Part shown: positions 44,570 through 53,869 of the stretch, one piece after another
Layout: the number at the start of each line of letters is the position of its first letter
Position numbering within the stretch: position 1 is the first letter of the stretch
Assembly: GCF_019457535.1 (NCBI RefSeq)
Contig: NZ_CP080417.1
Location: forward strand, 1,240,001-1,304,000
Reading direction: 5' to 3'
DNA length: 64,000 nucleotides
DNA from: Shewanella halotolerans
GTDB taxonomy: Bacteria > Pseudomonadota > Gammaproteobacteria > Enterobacterales > Shewanellaceae
The notes under the pieces: generated by a model
What the model was told of the DNA's origin: nothing
Databases searched by the model: none
Seen by the model: the letters and a program-made list of their open reading frames with translations, nothing else
Position numbers and translations under genes: made by a program

Positions 44570-44998
44570 CTAGTCCTGTTCGGGGCACAGCTCATCATGG
44601 CAGAAGGCACCTAGCAGATCTTTCCAGGTGATGATGCCCACTATCTTGCTAAATGCCATCACGGGCAGGCAGCCGATGTCGTGGGCCAGCATGAGTTGCC
44701 CGGCAGTTTTGATGTCGGCCTCGGGGGCTATGGTGATGGGATCCCGGCTCATTACCTGATGGGCGCGGCGCTGCAGGGTGTCGCTATCACGCTCGGTCTC
44801 GCCTATGCTGCCGATATGGGGGCTGAGGGTGCGCAGATAGTCGCGTTCGGATAGTACGCCTTGCAAGCTGTCGTTCTCGATCACCAGCAGATGATGAAAG
44901 GGGGCGCTGTCAAAGATCTCTTTGACTATGGTAAGCCTGTCGTCCATCTCTATGGTGACGACCCTGGTGCTCATGATCTCCGATACCCGTGTTGCCAT
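44570..44998 (-). CDS. CBS-domain pair protein
   Basis: A 142-residue soluble protein made of two CBS domains: VSEIMSTRVVTIEMDDRLTI...LLVIENDSLQGVLSERDYLR (about 4-60) and AHQVMSRDPITIAPEADIKT...CLPVMAFSKIVGIITWKDLL (about 78-132). Such pairs bind adenine nucleotides and regulate partner proteins. No enzymatic domain is attached and no partner is evident nearby. AGGAG precedes the ATG. Confidence 0.9.
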   Translation of the reverse strand: MATRVSEIMSTRVVTIEMDDRLTIVKEIFDSAPFHHLLVIENDSLQGVLSERDYLRTLSPHIGSIGETERDSDTLQRRAHQVMSRDPITIAPEADIKTAGQLMLAHDIGCLPVMAFSKIVGIITWKDLLGAFCHDELCPEQD

Positions 44999-45188
44999 GG
45001 CAGACTCCTGAGACTTAGGGGGAGGTTAACTGAGTTTTGTAAGGTTCTCAGTGACTTTGGTGAATGTTCACCCTGTTTCCAGTTATAACAGATAAATGAA
45101 TGTTCAACAAATGACCATCTAAATTTCACATAAATGTCATGGGTTTGCCCTTTAATGATTGGGTTTATCTTAGTATCAGGGCAAAAAG

Positions 45189-46487
45189 ATGAAATCCATG
45201 CCATTGGCATCCCAGACCAGCCAGTCCGACCCTTTCTATGTTGATTCCAGTCATTTTCAGCTCTCACAAGGCAGGCATCATCAAGGCGAGCTAAGCCAGG
45301 AAGAGCTACGCCGGGAAGAGCTAAGCCTGGAAGATCTTAGCCAGCACAAGGCGGTGCGTTACTGCCGTGAGCTGATGCGCCGCCCGTCTATCACCCCGGA
45401 AGATGCCGGTTGCCAGCGGTGGCTGGGGGAAAGGCTTGCGGCAATAGGTTTTGACGTCAGTCACTATCAGGATCAAGGGGTGAGCAACCTGCTGGCCTCC
45501 TTCGATGAGCGCCCGGCGCAGCTGGCGCTGGCGGGGCATACGGATGTGGTGCCGCCCGGGGAACTGAGCCGCTGGCAGACGCCGCCGTTTGCCGCCACCT
45601 TAGTGGATGGCATGCTGATTGGCCGCGGCGCTGTGGACATGAAATCAGGCCTGGCGGTGATGCTGGCGGCGGTCGAGGATCATATTGCCTGTCATGGTCT
45701 GCCTAAGGCCAACTGGCAGTTTATCGTCACCAGCGACGAAGAGGGCGAGGCGGAACATGGAACCCGCATCTTGGTGGAGCGCCTTAAGGCTCAGGGCCGT
45801 CTGCCCAAGTACTGTGTGGTGGCCGAGCCGACCGCCGATAAGCAGGCGGGCGATGTGATTAAGATTGGCCGTCGCGGCGCCATCTCGGCCCGGCTAACGC
45901 TCAAAGGCAAGCAAGGGCATGTGGCCTATCCCAAGAACGCCGTCAACGCCCTGCATATGGCGGCGCGGGTGATGCAGGCGCTAGAAGCCCTTAGTTGGGA
46001 TGAGGGCAGCGACGACTTTCCCGGCACCAGCCTGCAGGTGACCCATGTGGATTCGGGGGCGTTTACCGACAATATCGTCCCGGGTAGCTGTGAAATTTGC
46101 TTCAACATACGCTACAGCTATCGTTACAGCGAGGCGGGGATCATGGCGCGGATCCAGGCCTGTCTCGACGGGCTTTCTCTGGGGGAGGATGCCATCAGTC
46201 TGCGCTGGGAGCGTGGCTGTCAGCCCTATCATACCCAGGAAAACGATGGCCAGAGCCTGATCGCCCAGGTGGAGGCGGCGATCTTCGAGGTCACCGCCAG
46301 CTTTCCGCGCCTCTCCACCTCGGGGGGCACCTCAGACGGACGTTTTTTGTCATCAATCCAAACTCAGGTGATCGAGCTGGGGCTTCCCAATCGCACCATA
46401 CATCAGGTCAACGAGCGGGTGGAGCTGGCGCAGATAGTGCGCTTGTATCGCATCTATCGCGCCCTGCTGACGCGCTTTCATGACTAG
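45189..46487 (+). CDS. dapE: DapE-like M20 metallopeptidase (succinyl-diaminopimelate desuccinylase)
   Basis: An M20-family di-zinc hydrolase, best matching DapE, which releases succinate from N-succinyl-LL-2,6-diaminopimelate in lysine and peptidoglycan synthesis. The conserved part starts near residue 54 (AVRYCRELMRRPSITPEDAG) and shows LALAGHTDVVPPG, GRGAVDMKSGLAV, TSDEEGEAEHGT with the catalytic Glu, GRRGAISARLTLKGKQGHVA and STSGGTSDGRF. The first 53 residues are extra compared with E. coli DapE and include four pentapeptides ELSQE/ELRRE/ELSLE/DLSQH. The ATG at 45189 has only a weak ribosome site; a GTG near residue 55 is a possible true start. It could also be a DapE paralogue. Confidence 0.82.
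   Translation: MKSMPLASQTSQSDPFYVDSSHFQLSQGRHHQGELSQEELRREELSLEDLSQHKAVRYCRELMRRPSITPEDAGCQRWLGERLAAIGFDVSHYQDQGVSNLLASFDERPAQLALAGHTDVVPPGELSRWQTPPFAATLVDGMLIGRGAVDMKSGLAVMLAAVEDHIACHGLPKANWQFIVTSDEEGEAEHGTRILVERLKAQGRLPKYCVVAEPTADKQAGDVIKIGRRGAISARLTLKGKQGHVAYPKNAVNALHMAARVMQALEALSWDEGSDDFPGTSLQVTHVDSGAFTDNIVPGSCEICFNIRYSYRYSEAGIMARIQACLDGLSLGEDAISLRWERGCQPYHTQENDGQSLIAQVEAAIFEVTASFPRLSTSGGTSDGRFLSSIQTQVIELGLPNRTIHQVNERVELAQIVRLYRIYRALLTRFHD
45288..45347 (+). repeat. 15-bp tandem repeat in the 5' part of dapE
   Basis: Four consecutive 15-bp units: GAGCTAAGCCAGGAA, GAGCTACGCCGGGAA, GAGCTAAGCCTGGAA and the diverged GATCTTAGCCAGCAC. They encode residues 34-53 in frame and sit just before the conserved DapE domain. 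Confidence 0.88.
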
Positions 46488-46568
46488 ATAAATAGTTAAG
46501 TTTGGTGGCTTGGGCTGATGTTAATTGAGAGTCCGCCAAAGCTATTGGTAAAACTAACTCACCAGCCT

Positions 46569-46620
46569 TTGTCGCAAAACAAATTCACAAAAGCTTGTCG
46601 CAAAACCAATCCACAAAAGC
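46569..46620. repeat. 26-bp tandem repeat (two units)
   Basis: 46569-46594 and 46595-46620 both read TTGTCGCAAAAC..CACAAAAGC with two differences between them. They lie between dapE and the terminator at 46628. Confidence 0.8.
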
Positions 46621-46627
46621 TTGCAAT

Positions 46628-46656
46628 AAAAAAGACGCTCTGGGGCGTCTTTTTAT
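46628..46656. terminator. Terminator between dapE and the OlsF-like gene
   Basis: AAAAAAGACGC and GCGTCTTTTT close a TCTGGG loop between two convergent genes; both strands end in T-runs. Confidence 0.85.
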
Positions 46657-46702
46657 TGCTTGAAGATAGCCGCTAGCGCTATTACTAGTGCCATTGCTAT
46701 TT

Positions 46703-48466
46703 CTATTTTAACGGGCTGTCTTCGCCGCCCGTGTTGAGCTCGGGCAGGTGGCAGTCTATGTAGCGGGCGCGCTTCTTGGCCTTGAGTTTGTGGGTGTCCA
46801 CCAGCACCAGGCCATCGATGCAGTCGCCAAACTCGGCATCTATGCCGAAGTCGAGGAAACTCACCCCTAAACCGTCGCACAGCTCGCCATATTGTTTGTA
46901 CAGGGCGGGCACGGCCGCGCCCATGCTGGCAAGCGCCTGCTTGAGCAACTTAAATTCCGCCTGATAGTCTTCCCCGGGGAAGAGGCTATCTAACTGTTCG
47001 TGCTGCTCTGGGGTGAAGCTGTAGCGGCTGTTGGCGTGCGCCAGCTCCTGCACCGGGCAGAAGTGGGTCTGGTAGAAGTAGACCAACATCGCCTTGGCCT
47101 GCTCCGGCAGGGCGTCGCTGATGGAGACGGGACCGAACAGGTAACGATATTGTGGGTGTTTGGCGAGGAAGGCGCCTATGCCGAACCAGAGGTAATCCAG
47201 GCTGCGTTTGCCCCAATACTTAGGCTGCACGAAGCTGCGCCCCAGCTCCAGCCCCTGCTCGAAGTAGGGGGAAAATTCGTCGCGGTACTGAAACAGCGAC
47301 TGGCTGTAGAGGCCCTTGTGCTCATCCTGGTAGAGGCTCTTGGCGCTGGCGAAACGGTAGGCGCCGACTAATTCCAGCGCCTTGTGATCCCAGAGCACCA
47401 GATGCAGGTAGTCGGCGTCGTACTTGTCTGTGTCGCGGCGCTTGCCGCTGCCTTCACCCACGGCGCGAAAGGCGATCTCTCTCAGTCTGCCTATCTCACG
47501 CATGATGGGATTGCTCTGCTTGTGGCGGTAGAGATAGATGAGTTTCTCGTCATGGGTCTGGCCCAGCAGCTCGCACTGGGACAGGGCCTCGATCAGATCG
47601 CTGCGCGACTCAGGGTGGGCGATGGCATTCTGGGTCTTAAACAGGGGGCTGCGGTTCCTGCCGATGCGATAGAGATGATTCTTCAGCAGTTTCACCTGGG
47701 TCTTGAGCGGGAAGTCGCTGCTGGCCACCACCTCCTTGGGGATCAGCTGACCTATGCGCAGGGGCATGGTGCGCTTGGCCTGCTTGAACATCTCCTTGAC
47801 CAGCAGCAGGCTGGCAAGGGGCTTGTAGATCATCGAGGCACCGTAGAAGGTGGCCGAATTCTTGGCATCGGCAAACATGGGCAGCAACGGTGCCTGACAG
47901 GCCTTGGCGATCTTCAGAAAACCGCTGTGCCAGTGCAGATCCCGCACGCCGTTGGGGCGCAGGCGTGACACCTCGCCGGAGGGGAAGATCAGCACGGCAC
48001 CTTCGCTCTTGAGGTGCTGGTGGATCTTCTCAAGATGCTGTTTGGGGGTGCCGCCCGTCATGTTACGCACCGGCAGCAGGATGGAGTGCAGCGGCTCCAG
48101 GGCCATCAGCAGCTCGTTGGCCACCACCTTGATGTCCGGGCGCACCTTGCTGATCAGCTTGATCATCGCCAGGGCGTCCAGTGAGCCGATAGGGTGGTTG
48201 GCATAGATCACCACCCGGCCCTCGCTGGGGATATTCTCCACCTCTGTGCTGGGCACGCTGTAGGTGAAGTTGAAGCTGGCCAGGACCTGCTCGATAAAGT
48301 CTACCCCCTCCAGGTAATCGAACTCCTGGGTGATGGCATGGCACTCCTTTTCCATCAGGAAATAGCGCAGCAGCGCCTTGGTGGGGGTCGCCAGCCAGGG
48401 GCTCTGATTGAGCTTGGGCAGGTTGTTGGCAACCACATCGTCTACGGTGAAAATCATCTTTTGCAT
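46703..48466 (-). CDS. OlsF-like fused acyltransferase (ornithine-lipid type)
   Basis: A 587-residue two-domain protein. The N-terminal half (about 60-280) is a PlsC-like lysophospholipid O-acyltransferase with YANHPIGSLDA (acyltransferase motif I; one residue longer than classical HX4D) and VLIFPSGEVSR (motif III). The C-terminal half (about 310-540) is a GNAT-like N-acyltransferase of the OlsB type (YRFASAKSLYQDE, LELGRSFVQPKYWGKRSLDYLWFGI). This domain pair is that of OlsF, which makes ornithine lipids in Serratia. A different amino-acid head group is possible. ATGs at 48466, 48457 or 48520 are all feasible; none has a strong ribosome site. Confidence 0.78.
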   Translation of the reverse strand: MQKMIFTVDDVVANNLPKLNQSPWLATPTKALLRYFLMEKECHAITQEFDYLEGVDFIEQVLASFNFTYSVPSTEVENIPSEGRVVIYANHPIGSLDALAMIKLISKVRPDIKVVANELLMALEPLHSILLPVRNMTGGTPKQHLEKIHQHLKSEGAVLIFPSGEVSRLRPNGVRDLHWHSGFLKIAKACQAPLLPMFADAKNSATFYGASMIYKPLASLLLVKEMFKQAKRTMPLRIGQLIPKEVVASSDFPLKTQVKLLKNHLYRIGRNRSPLFKTQNAIAHPESRSDLIEALSQCELLGQTHDEKLIYLYRHKQSNPIMREIGRLREIAFRAVGEGSGKRRDTDKYDADYLHLVLWDHKALELVGAYRFASAKSLYQDEHKGLYSQSLFQYRDEFSPYFEQGLELGRSFVQPKYWGKRSLDYLWFGIGAFLAKHPQYRYLFGPVSISDALPEQAKAMLVYFYQTHFCPVQELAHANSRYSFTPEQHEQLDSLFPGEDYQAEFKLLKQALASMGAAVPALYKQYGELCDGLGVSFLDFGIDAEFGDCIDGLVLVDTHKLKAKKRARYIDCHLPELNTGGEDSPLK

Positions 48467-48582
48467 GGGGTCTGCTCGCTGTGTAAGGGATGGTGCCCGT
48501 GATGGAGACACCCTATCCATAGCGCCAGAGTAAGAGGGGAGTTTGACTAAGAGATGAACAAATTATTGCAGCCAGATGACGC

Positions 48583-51500
48583 CTAGCGGACGATCAGGCT
48601 GTCGGGCAAATGTATGATGAAGGTGCTGCCGCGCCCCTCCTGGGAGTCTATGCTGATCTCGCCCTTGAGGACCTGAGTGACTATGTTGGAGACGATGTTC
48701 ATCCCCAGGCCGCTGCCGCCCTTGCCGCGCTTGGTGGTGAAGAAGGGCTGGAACACCTGGGCCTGAACCTCCTGGGACATGCCGCAACCATCGTCCTGAT
48801 AGGTGATGCAGATCCCCTGGTCGGTTCGAGCGACGTCCAGGCTGAGCTTACCAGATTTGCCATCTGGGTAGGCGTGGATCACCGAGTTGTTGAACAGGTT
48901 GCTGACGATCTGGTAGAAAGCCCCCGGGGTGCTCTGGATGATCAGCTTCTCCGGACATTGATAGCTGTACTCATGGGGCGTGCGTGACAGCATGGGGTTG
49001 AGAGAGATGAAGATCTCATCCAGATAGGTATGCAGGTCGAACTCGCGTACATCCTCGTGGGACTGATCCACAGAGACCTGCTTGAAGCTGGCGATAAGCT
49101 TTGAGGCGCGTTCCAGATTGGCCAGGATCAGTCGGCAGCACTCGGCCACTTCATTCTGATACTGTTCGAAATCCTCTTCGGTGATCTCGCCGCGGCGATA
49201 GAGCTGATCGAAGTGTTTGACGCTCTCCTGCAGGTGGGAGGCGGCGGTGACGCTGATCCCTATGGGAGTATTGACCTCGTGGGTGATACTGGCCACCAGG
49301 CCGCCCAGCGCTGCCATCTTCTCCTTGTCCATCAGCTCGCCCTGGGTATGTTCCAGCTCGTCCAGGGTGTGTTTCAGCTCGTCGTTGCGTTGTTGCAGCT
49401 CAAGGGTGCGCTCGTTGACGCGCTGCTCCAGACGCTGATTGAGCTCGCGCAGGGCGTGCTCCGTCTCTTTTTGCTGCTGAATGTTCTTGATGGTTCCCGC
49501 GATACGTACCGCCTTGCCCGCCTCGTCACGCTCTACCACCTGACCACGATTGAGCACCCAGAGCCACTCGCCGTCGGGCGCCAGGCCGCGATAGGTGAGG
49601 GAGAACTTGTCTATCTGGTCGTTGATGCACTCCTTGGCGACCCGCGACACCTTGGGGATGTCGTCCGGGTGGACGCAGGTGGCTATGGTCTTCTTAAGCT
49701 CCTCTTCCTGCTCGGGATACTTGAGGAAGGTGTTGGTACGGGTGGCGTTGCCATGAACGATATTCCAGTCCCAAAACTCATCGCCGCTGCCCCACAGGGC
49801 TAGCTGCAGGCGCTGCTCGCTCTGGGCCACCTCGTGCAGCAGGGCAGCCTGTTGCTGATACTGGGACCACTTGCGATAAAAAATAAAGCTTACCAGCATC
49901 AGGGTCAGGGTGAAGTATAAGGTGTAGGCGAAGGGGGATTGCCATGGCGCGGGCTCCAGCATGATCTTGAGGCGCCTGATGGGGCTGTATTGCTGGTTGA
50001 TATCCTTGGCGCGGATCTCAAACAGATAGTTGCCCGGGTTGAGGCCGGTGAAGTAGGCGACCTGCTCCGGCGAGCCAGCGATCCAGGTGTCGTTGAGCCC
50101 AAGCAGGCGGTACTGATAGCTGAGCCGGGAGGCATTGTGCAGATCCGGGCTGTGGTAGTGCAGCGAGAAGATATCGGCGGTATGGGGCAGCGCCAGCGAA
50201 GGGGGCAGTCTTGGCGTGCCCTTGTCCATGTCGGGTAGCCCTTGGGCCTGACCCAGCACAAAGAGATCTGTGATCACCGGTAGGGTCGGCGGCTGACGGC
50301 GGGGCAGCTGGGCCGGATTAAAGTGGTTAAAGCCGTTGACGCCGCCAAGATAGAGGGTGTTGTTACGCCCAAGCGCCGCGGCGCCGAAGTTGAACTCGTT
50401 ATCCTGTATGCCGTCGATATCAGTGTAGTTGGTGGTCTTCAGGCTGCCCGGGTCGAGCTGAGTTAACCCCTTGGTGGTGCCTAGCCAGAGGTGACGGCGC
50501 TGATCGGCAAACAGTAGGTAGATGGTGTCGTCGATCAGGCCATCCGCCGTGGTAAGCAGTCGGCTGCTGAAGTCCTGGGTGTTGAAGTGCAGTAACCCCT
50601 CGTTACTGGCGATCCACAGGCTGTGGTTATCATCGGCGATAATGGAGAAGAGGTGTTGCTTGGGCAAGGCATGAGGTGTGTGGCTGGCGAAGTGAGTGAT
50701 ATCGCCATTGGCCGCGAGCCTCAGCAGGCCGTCGCTGGAGGAGGTGAGCCAGTAGTTGCCGTCGTCGTCTTGCAGCATGTCGGTGACCGTCTTGATGGGC
50801 AGGGGCACGGCAATGAAGCCTGTGGCTATGCCGGCGTATCTGGCGATGCCGCCATCGCTGCTGGTGATCCAGGGGGTCCCCTGCCTGTCGAAATAGAGCG
50901 AATAGAGCTGATTGCTGAGCAGGCTGTTGGGGCTCTTGGCATCGGCCAGATAGTGAATGTAGCTCTGCTTGTCTGCGGTATAGATGAAGAGGCCATCGCC
51001 CCGGGTGCCTATCCACAGCTGACCTAGCGCATCCTCCTTGATAAAGCTGATGAAGGCCTGACTCAGGCTGGGGTTTTGCACATGAAAGGGGGTGAAGCCC
51101 GTTAGCTCGCCCCTGGAATTTTTCAGCCCCTGGTAGACGCCGCTGGCGGTGCCGACCCAGAGGGTGCCTTGGCTGTCTTCCAGCAGGCTGCGAATATCCA
51201 CGTTGAGCAGGTTGTTGTCGTTGAAGCTAAAACCATGGATATGGCCGAAATATTGGGCGTCGAGAAAGGTCTTACTCAGGCCGCCGCCCTTGCTGCCGAT
51301 CCACAGCTGCTGCTCGTTGTCTATCCACAGCGAGGTGATGACTGGGCTGTTGATGCTGTAGCGGTTCTCTGCTGAGGCGTTGAGCCTGTGGATCTCGTTG
51401 CGGCTGGGGTTGTATCTGGCCAGCCCCTGGGCGCGAAAGCCTATCCAGAGGCTGCCGAACTTATCCCGCCTGAGGGCTGAGATGGAGAAGGCGGGACTGG

Positions 51501-52263
51501 CGGGCACGGCGGCGATCGCCATGGCCTGAGCATTGGTGATATCCAGCAGGAACAGGCCGCGGGTCTGGGTGCCGACCCAGAGGGTGTTGCTCTTACCCGC
51601 CTCGATGGCAGAGACGCCGCGCAGCACCTCTGGTGCGTATTGGGTGACGCTAATCTCATCTTCAGTCTGCTTGAGGCTGGCGAGCCCGTTGAGGGTGCCT
51701 ATCCAGAGCCTCTCCTGTCGGTCACGATACAGGGTGTTGATGCGCCCGCTGGGTAGTCCCTGGGTCGTGCTGCTGTCCAGGGTCGCCAGCAGCTTGTTGC
51801 TGGCGGGGGAGAAGTAGAGCAGGCGATTGTCGGCGGTGGCGATCCACAGGTTACCCTGAGCGTCTTCATCGAGGTCTACGATATCATCGGGCAGCGGGCT
51901 GTTACTGGCGTTGAAGGGCTCGAAGATGCCGCTGTCGGCATGATAGCGGTTGATCCCTTCGTTGCGGGTGATGAGCCAAAGGGTGCTGCGGCTGAAATGC
52001 AGCTTCTTGATATATTTGGCCGAGGGGCCGCGGTTATCCCCCCGGGTGTCGAAGATCTTGAAACGCTTGCCATCGTAGCGGTTGAGCCCGGCCTGGGTGG
52101 CGATCCACAGATGTCCCTCCTTATCGTTGACGATATCTGTGACCGTATTCATCGACAGCCCCTCCTTGGCGCCGAAGGAATCAAACTGCGGCTGATAGCT
52201 GAAGGCTAGGCTGGGCTGGCTCACCAGTAGCAATAGCATGAGTGAGAGAATGAGTGTTCTCAT
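48583..52263 (-). CDS. Two-component propeller sensor histidine kinase
   Basis: A 1226-residue membrane sensor kinase. After a signal sequence (MRTLILSLMLLLLVSQPSLA) come about fourteen propeller repeats with WIGT/WIAT motifs such as LWIATQAGLNRYDG, forming two seven-bladed propellers in the periplasm (about 25-690), a Y_Y_Y domain (about 705-785), one membrane helix (about 790-812), a PAS domain (about 830-935), a coiled coil, HisKA with ALGGLVASITHEVNTPIG near 1000 and HATPase (GSGLGMNIVSNIV). There is no receiver domain and no response-regulator gene adjacent, so it is an orphan kinase. Relatives in Bacteroides sense glycans; the ligand here is unknown. Confidence 0.92.
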   Translation of the reverse strand: MRTLILSLMLLLLVSQPSLAFSYQPQFDSFGAKEGLSMNTVTDIVNDKEGHLWIATQAGLNRYDGKRFKIFDTRGDNRGPSAKYIKKLHFSRSTLWLITRNEGINRYHADSGIFEPFNASNSPLPDDIVDLDEDAQGNLWIATADNRLLYFSPASNKLLATLDSSTTQGLPSGRINTLYRDRQERLWIGTLNGLASLKQTEDEISVTQYAPEVLRGVSAIEAGKSNTLWVGTQTRGLFLLDITNAQAMAIAAVPASPAFSISALRRDKFGSLWIGFRAQGLARYNPSRNEIHRLNASAENRYSINSPVITSLWIDNEQQLWIGSKGGGLSKTFLDAQYFGHIHGFSFNDNNLLNVDIRSLLEDSQGTLWVGTASGVYQGLKNSRGELTGFTPFHVQNPSLSQAFISFIKEDALGQLWIGTRGDGLFIYTADKQSYIHYLADAKSPNSLLSNQLYSLYFDRQGTPWITSSDGGIARYAGIATGFIAVPLPIKTVTDMLQDDDGNYWLTSSSDGLLRLAANGDITHFASHTPHALPKQHLFSIIADDNHSLWIASNEGLLHFNTQDFSSRLLTTADGLIDDTIYLLFADQRRHLWLGTTKGLTQLDPGSLKTTNYTDIDGIQDNEFNFGAAALGRNNTLYLGGVNGFNHFNPAQLPRRQPPTLPVITDLFVLGQAQGLPDMDKGTPRLPPSLALPHTADIFSLHYHSPDLHNASRLSYQYRLLGLNDTWIAGSPEQVAYFTGLNPGNYLFEIRAKDINQQYSPIRRLKIMLEPAPWQSPFAYTLYFTLTLMLVSFIFYRKWSQYQQQAALLHEVAQSEQRLQLALWGSGDEFWDWNIVHGNATRTNTFLKYPEQEEELKKTIATCVHPDDIPKVSRVAKECINDQIDKFSLTYRGLAPDGEWLWVLNRGQVVERDEAGKAVRIAGTIKNIQQQKETEHALRELNQRLEQRVNERTLELQQRNDELKHTLDELEHTQGELMDKEKMAALGGLVASITHEVNTPIGISVTAASHLQESVKHFDQLYRRGEITEEDFEQYQNEVAECCRLILANLERASKLIASFKQVSVDQSHEDVREFDLHTYLDEIFISLNPMLSRTPHEYSYQCPEKLIIQSTPGAFYQIVSNLFNNSVIHAYPDGKSGKLSLDVARTDQGICITYQDDGCGMSQEVQAQVFQPFFTTKRGKGGSGLGMNIVSNIVTQVLKGEISIDSQEGRGSTFIIHLPDSLIVR

Positions 52264-52470
52264 CTAGGCGCGCCAACTCGTGTGTTTGCAAGTCATAACT
52301 TGGCCCTTGTGATCTAGGGGGCGATTTGGCGCTCAGTTTTTGGGGATGGGGGGCGAAAAACAGCCGCGTAAATCCCGATACAATGAGCGCTGCTTGAGTG
52401 TTTAAGTTTAGAAGTCTTTGGGGAAATTGCGAGTTGAATGAATAAGATAATGTGCCATTGCGGCCATAAG

Positions 52471-52497
52471 AAAGGGCAGCCTGAGCTGCCCTTTTTT
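52471..52497. terminator. Terminator of the yjiH-like gene
   Basis: AAAGGGCAGC and GCTGCCCTTTTTT close a CTGA loop 16 bp beyond the minus-strand gene. The longer T-run is on the plus strand, but the minus strand also reads CTGCCCTTTCTT. Confidence 0.75.
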
Positions 52498-52513
52498 AGC
52501 TAACGCCTCAGCC

Positions 52514-53869
52514 TTAGAAGATAAGGTGGGCAACACCTGCAATCACTGGCAGGGTGACCAGGGTTCTTAGGATAAAGATGACAAACAGCTCGACGATATT
52601 GACCGGGATTTTGCTGCCGATCAGCAGGGCGCCCACTTCACTCATGTAGATCAGCTGGGTCACCGACATGGCGGCGATGATGAAGCGGGTCATGTCAGAC
52701 TCGATGGAGCTGGCCAGGATCGACGGGATGAACATGTCGGCAAAGCCCACCACTATGGTCTTTGAGGCCTCGGCGGCTTCCGGCACCTGCAGCAGCTCAA
52801 GCAGCGGAATGAATGGCATGCCGAGATAGTTAAAGATAGGCGTGTATTCCGCGATCATCAGGGCGACAGTACCTATGGCCATGACCACAGGGATCACGCC
52901 GAAGATCATGTCGATCACGTTCTTCAGGCCATCTTTCAGGGTATGACCCATGCCATCGGCCTTGGCCGCCTTGGTCAGCGCCTGCTCCAGGCCCCAGGCG
53001 AAGACGCCCTTACCATGTGGGATCACCTCGTCGTCGGGATGACGCGGGGTTTCGTCTATGTAGTGATCTTTCTTCCAAGAGAGCGGGGGCAGCTTAGGCA
53101 CAACGATGGCCGCGACCACACCGGCCAGACAGACGGTCAGATAGAAGGGCACGAACAGGTGCTCGAGCTTAACCTGAGAGATCACCACCAGCGAGAAGGT
53201 GATAGAGACTGCCGAGAAGGTGGTGCCGATCACCGCCGCTTCTCTCTGGGTGTAGAAACGGGATTCATATTGCTTACTGGTCATCAGAATGCCGACGCTG
53301 CCATCGCCCAGCCAGGAGGCCATACAGTCGATGGCGCTGCGTCCCGGCAGGTTGAACACTGGGCGCATTACCTTGGTCAGCAGGGTGCCGAACAGCTCCA
53401 GCAGGCCGAAGTTAAGCAGCAGCGGCAGCAGCATGCCAGCAAAGATAAACACGCAAAATAGCACGGGCAGCAGGTCGTTGAGCACCAGTGCGCCTGTATT
53501 GCCCGAGTGAATCGCCTCGGGCCCAGTGCCGGTAAAGGTCAGTACGATGAAGATGGCACCCAGCACGCGCACCAGGGTCCACATGGGGCTGACATCGAGC
53601 AGGGCACGAAAGAAGGGATAGCGATTGAGTATCGCGGGTTTTGCCGCCTTGCTGATGAGAGTTGCGACAGCGGTGAGCACCACAATGGCGGTGACTATGG
53701 CGACAATGCTATCGCCCAATAGATTTTGCAGCCCCTTAGATACGATGGCGATGGGGATCGTGATGGCATCTTGATAGCTAATGGGGGTCATGAAGAGCAA
53801 CAGTCCGATAATGGAAGGGACTAGAAACGTCAGCACGGTTTTAATGTTATGGGTTTGTTTTTCAGCCAC
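52514..53869 (-). CDS. YjiH-family membrane protein with gate domains
   Basis: A 451-residue multispanning protein resembling E. coli YjiH, which contains nucleoside-recognition (gate) domains like those of NupC. Around ten helices are visible. Segments of note are LLPLLLNFGLLELFGTLLTK, GRSAIDCMASWLGDGSVGIL and the repeated gate-like region GVIPVVMAIGTVALMIAEYT to the end. The transported substrate is not known; a nucleoside or related compound is only a guess from fold. The start is GTG at 53869. No adjacent gene suggests its role. Confidence 0.82.
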   Translation of the reverse strand: MAEKQTHNIKTVLTFLVPSIIGLLLFMTPISYQDAITIPIAIVSKGLQNLLGDSIVAIVTAIVVLTAVATLISKAAKPAILNRYPFFRALLDVSPMWTLVRVLGAIFIVLTFTGTGPEAIHSGNTGALVLNDLLPVLFCVFIFAGMLLPLLLNFGLLELFGTLLTKVMRPVFNLPGRSAIDCMASWLGDGSVGILMTSKQYESRFYTQREAAVIGTTFSAVSITFSLVVISQVKLEHLFVPFYLTVCLAGVVAAIVVPKLPPLSWKKDHYIDETPRHPDDEVIPHGKGVFAWGLEQALTKAAKADGMGHTLKDGLKNVIDMIFGVIPVVMAIGTVALMIAEYTPIFNYLGMPFIPLLELLQVPEAAEASKTIVVGFADMFIPSILASSIESDMTRFIIAAMSVTQLIYMSEVGALLIGSKIPVNIVELFVIFILRTLVTLPVIAGVAHLIF

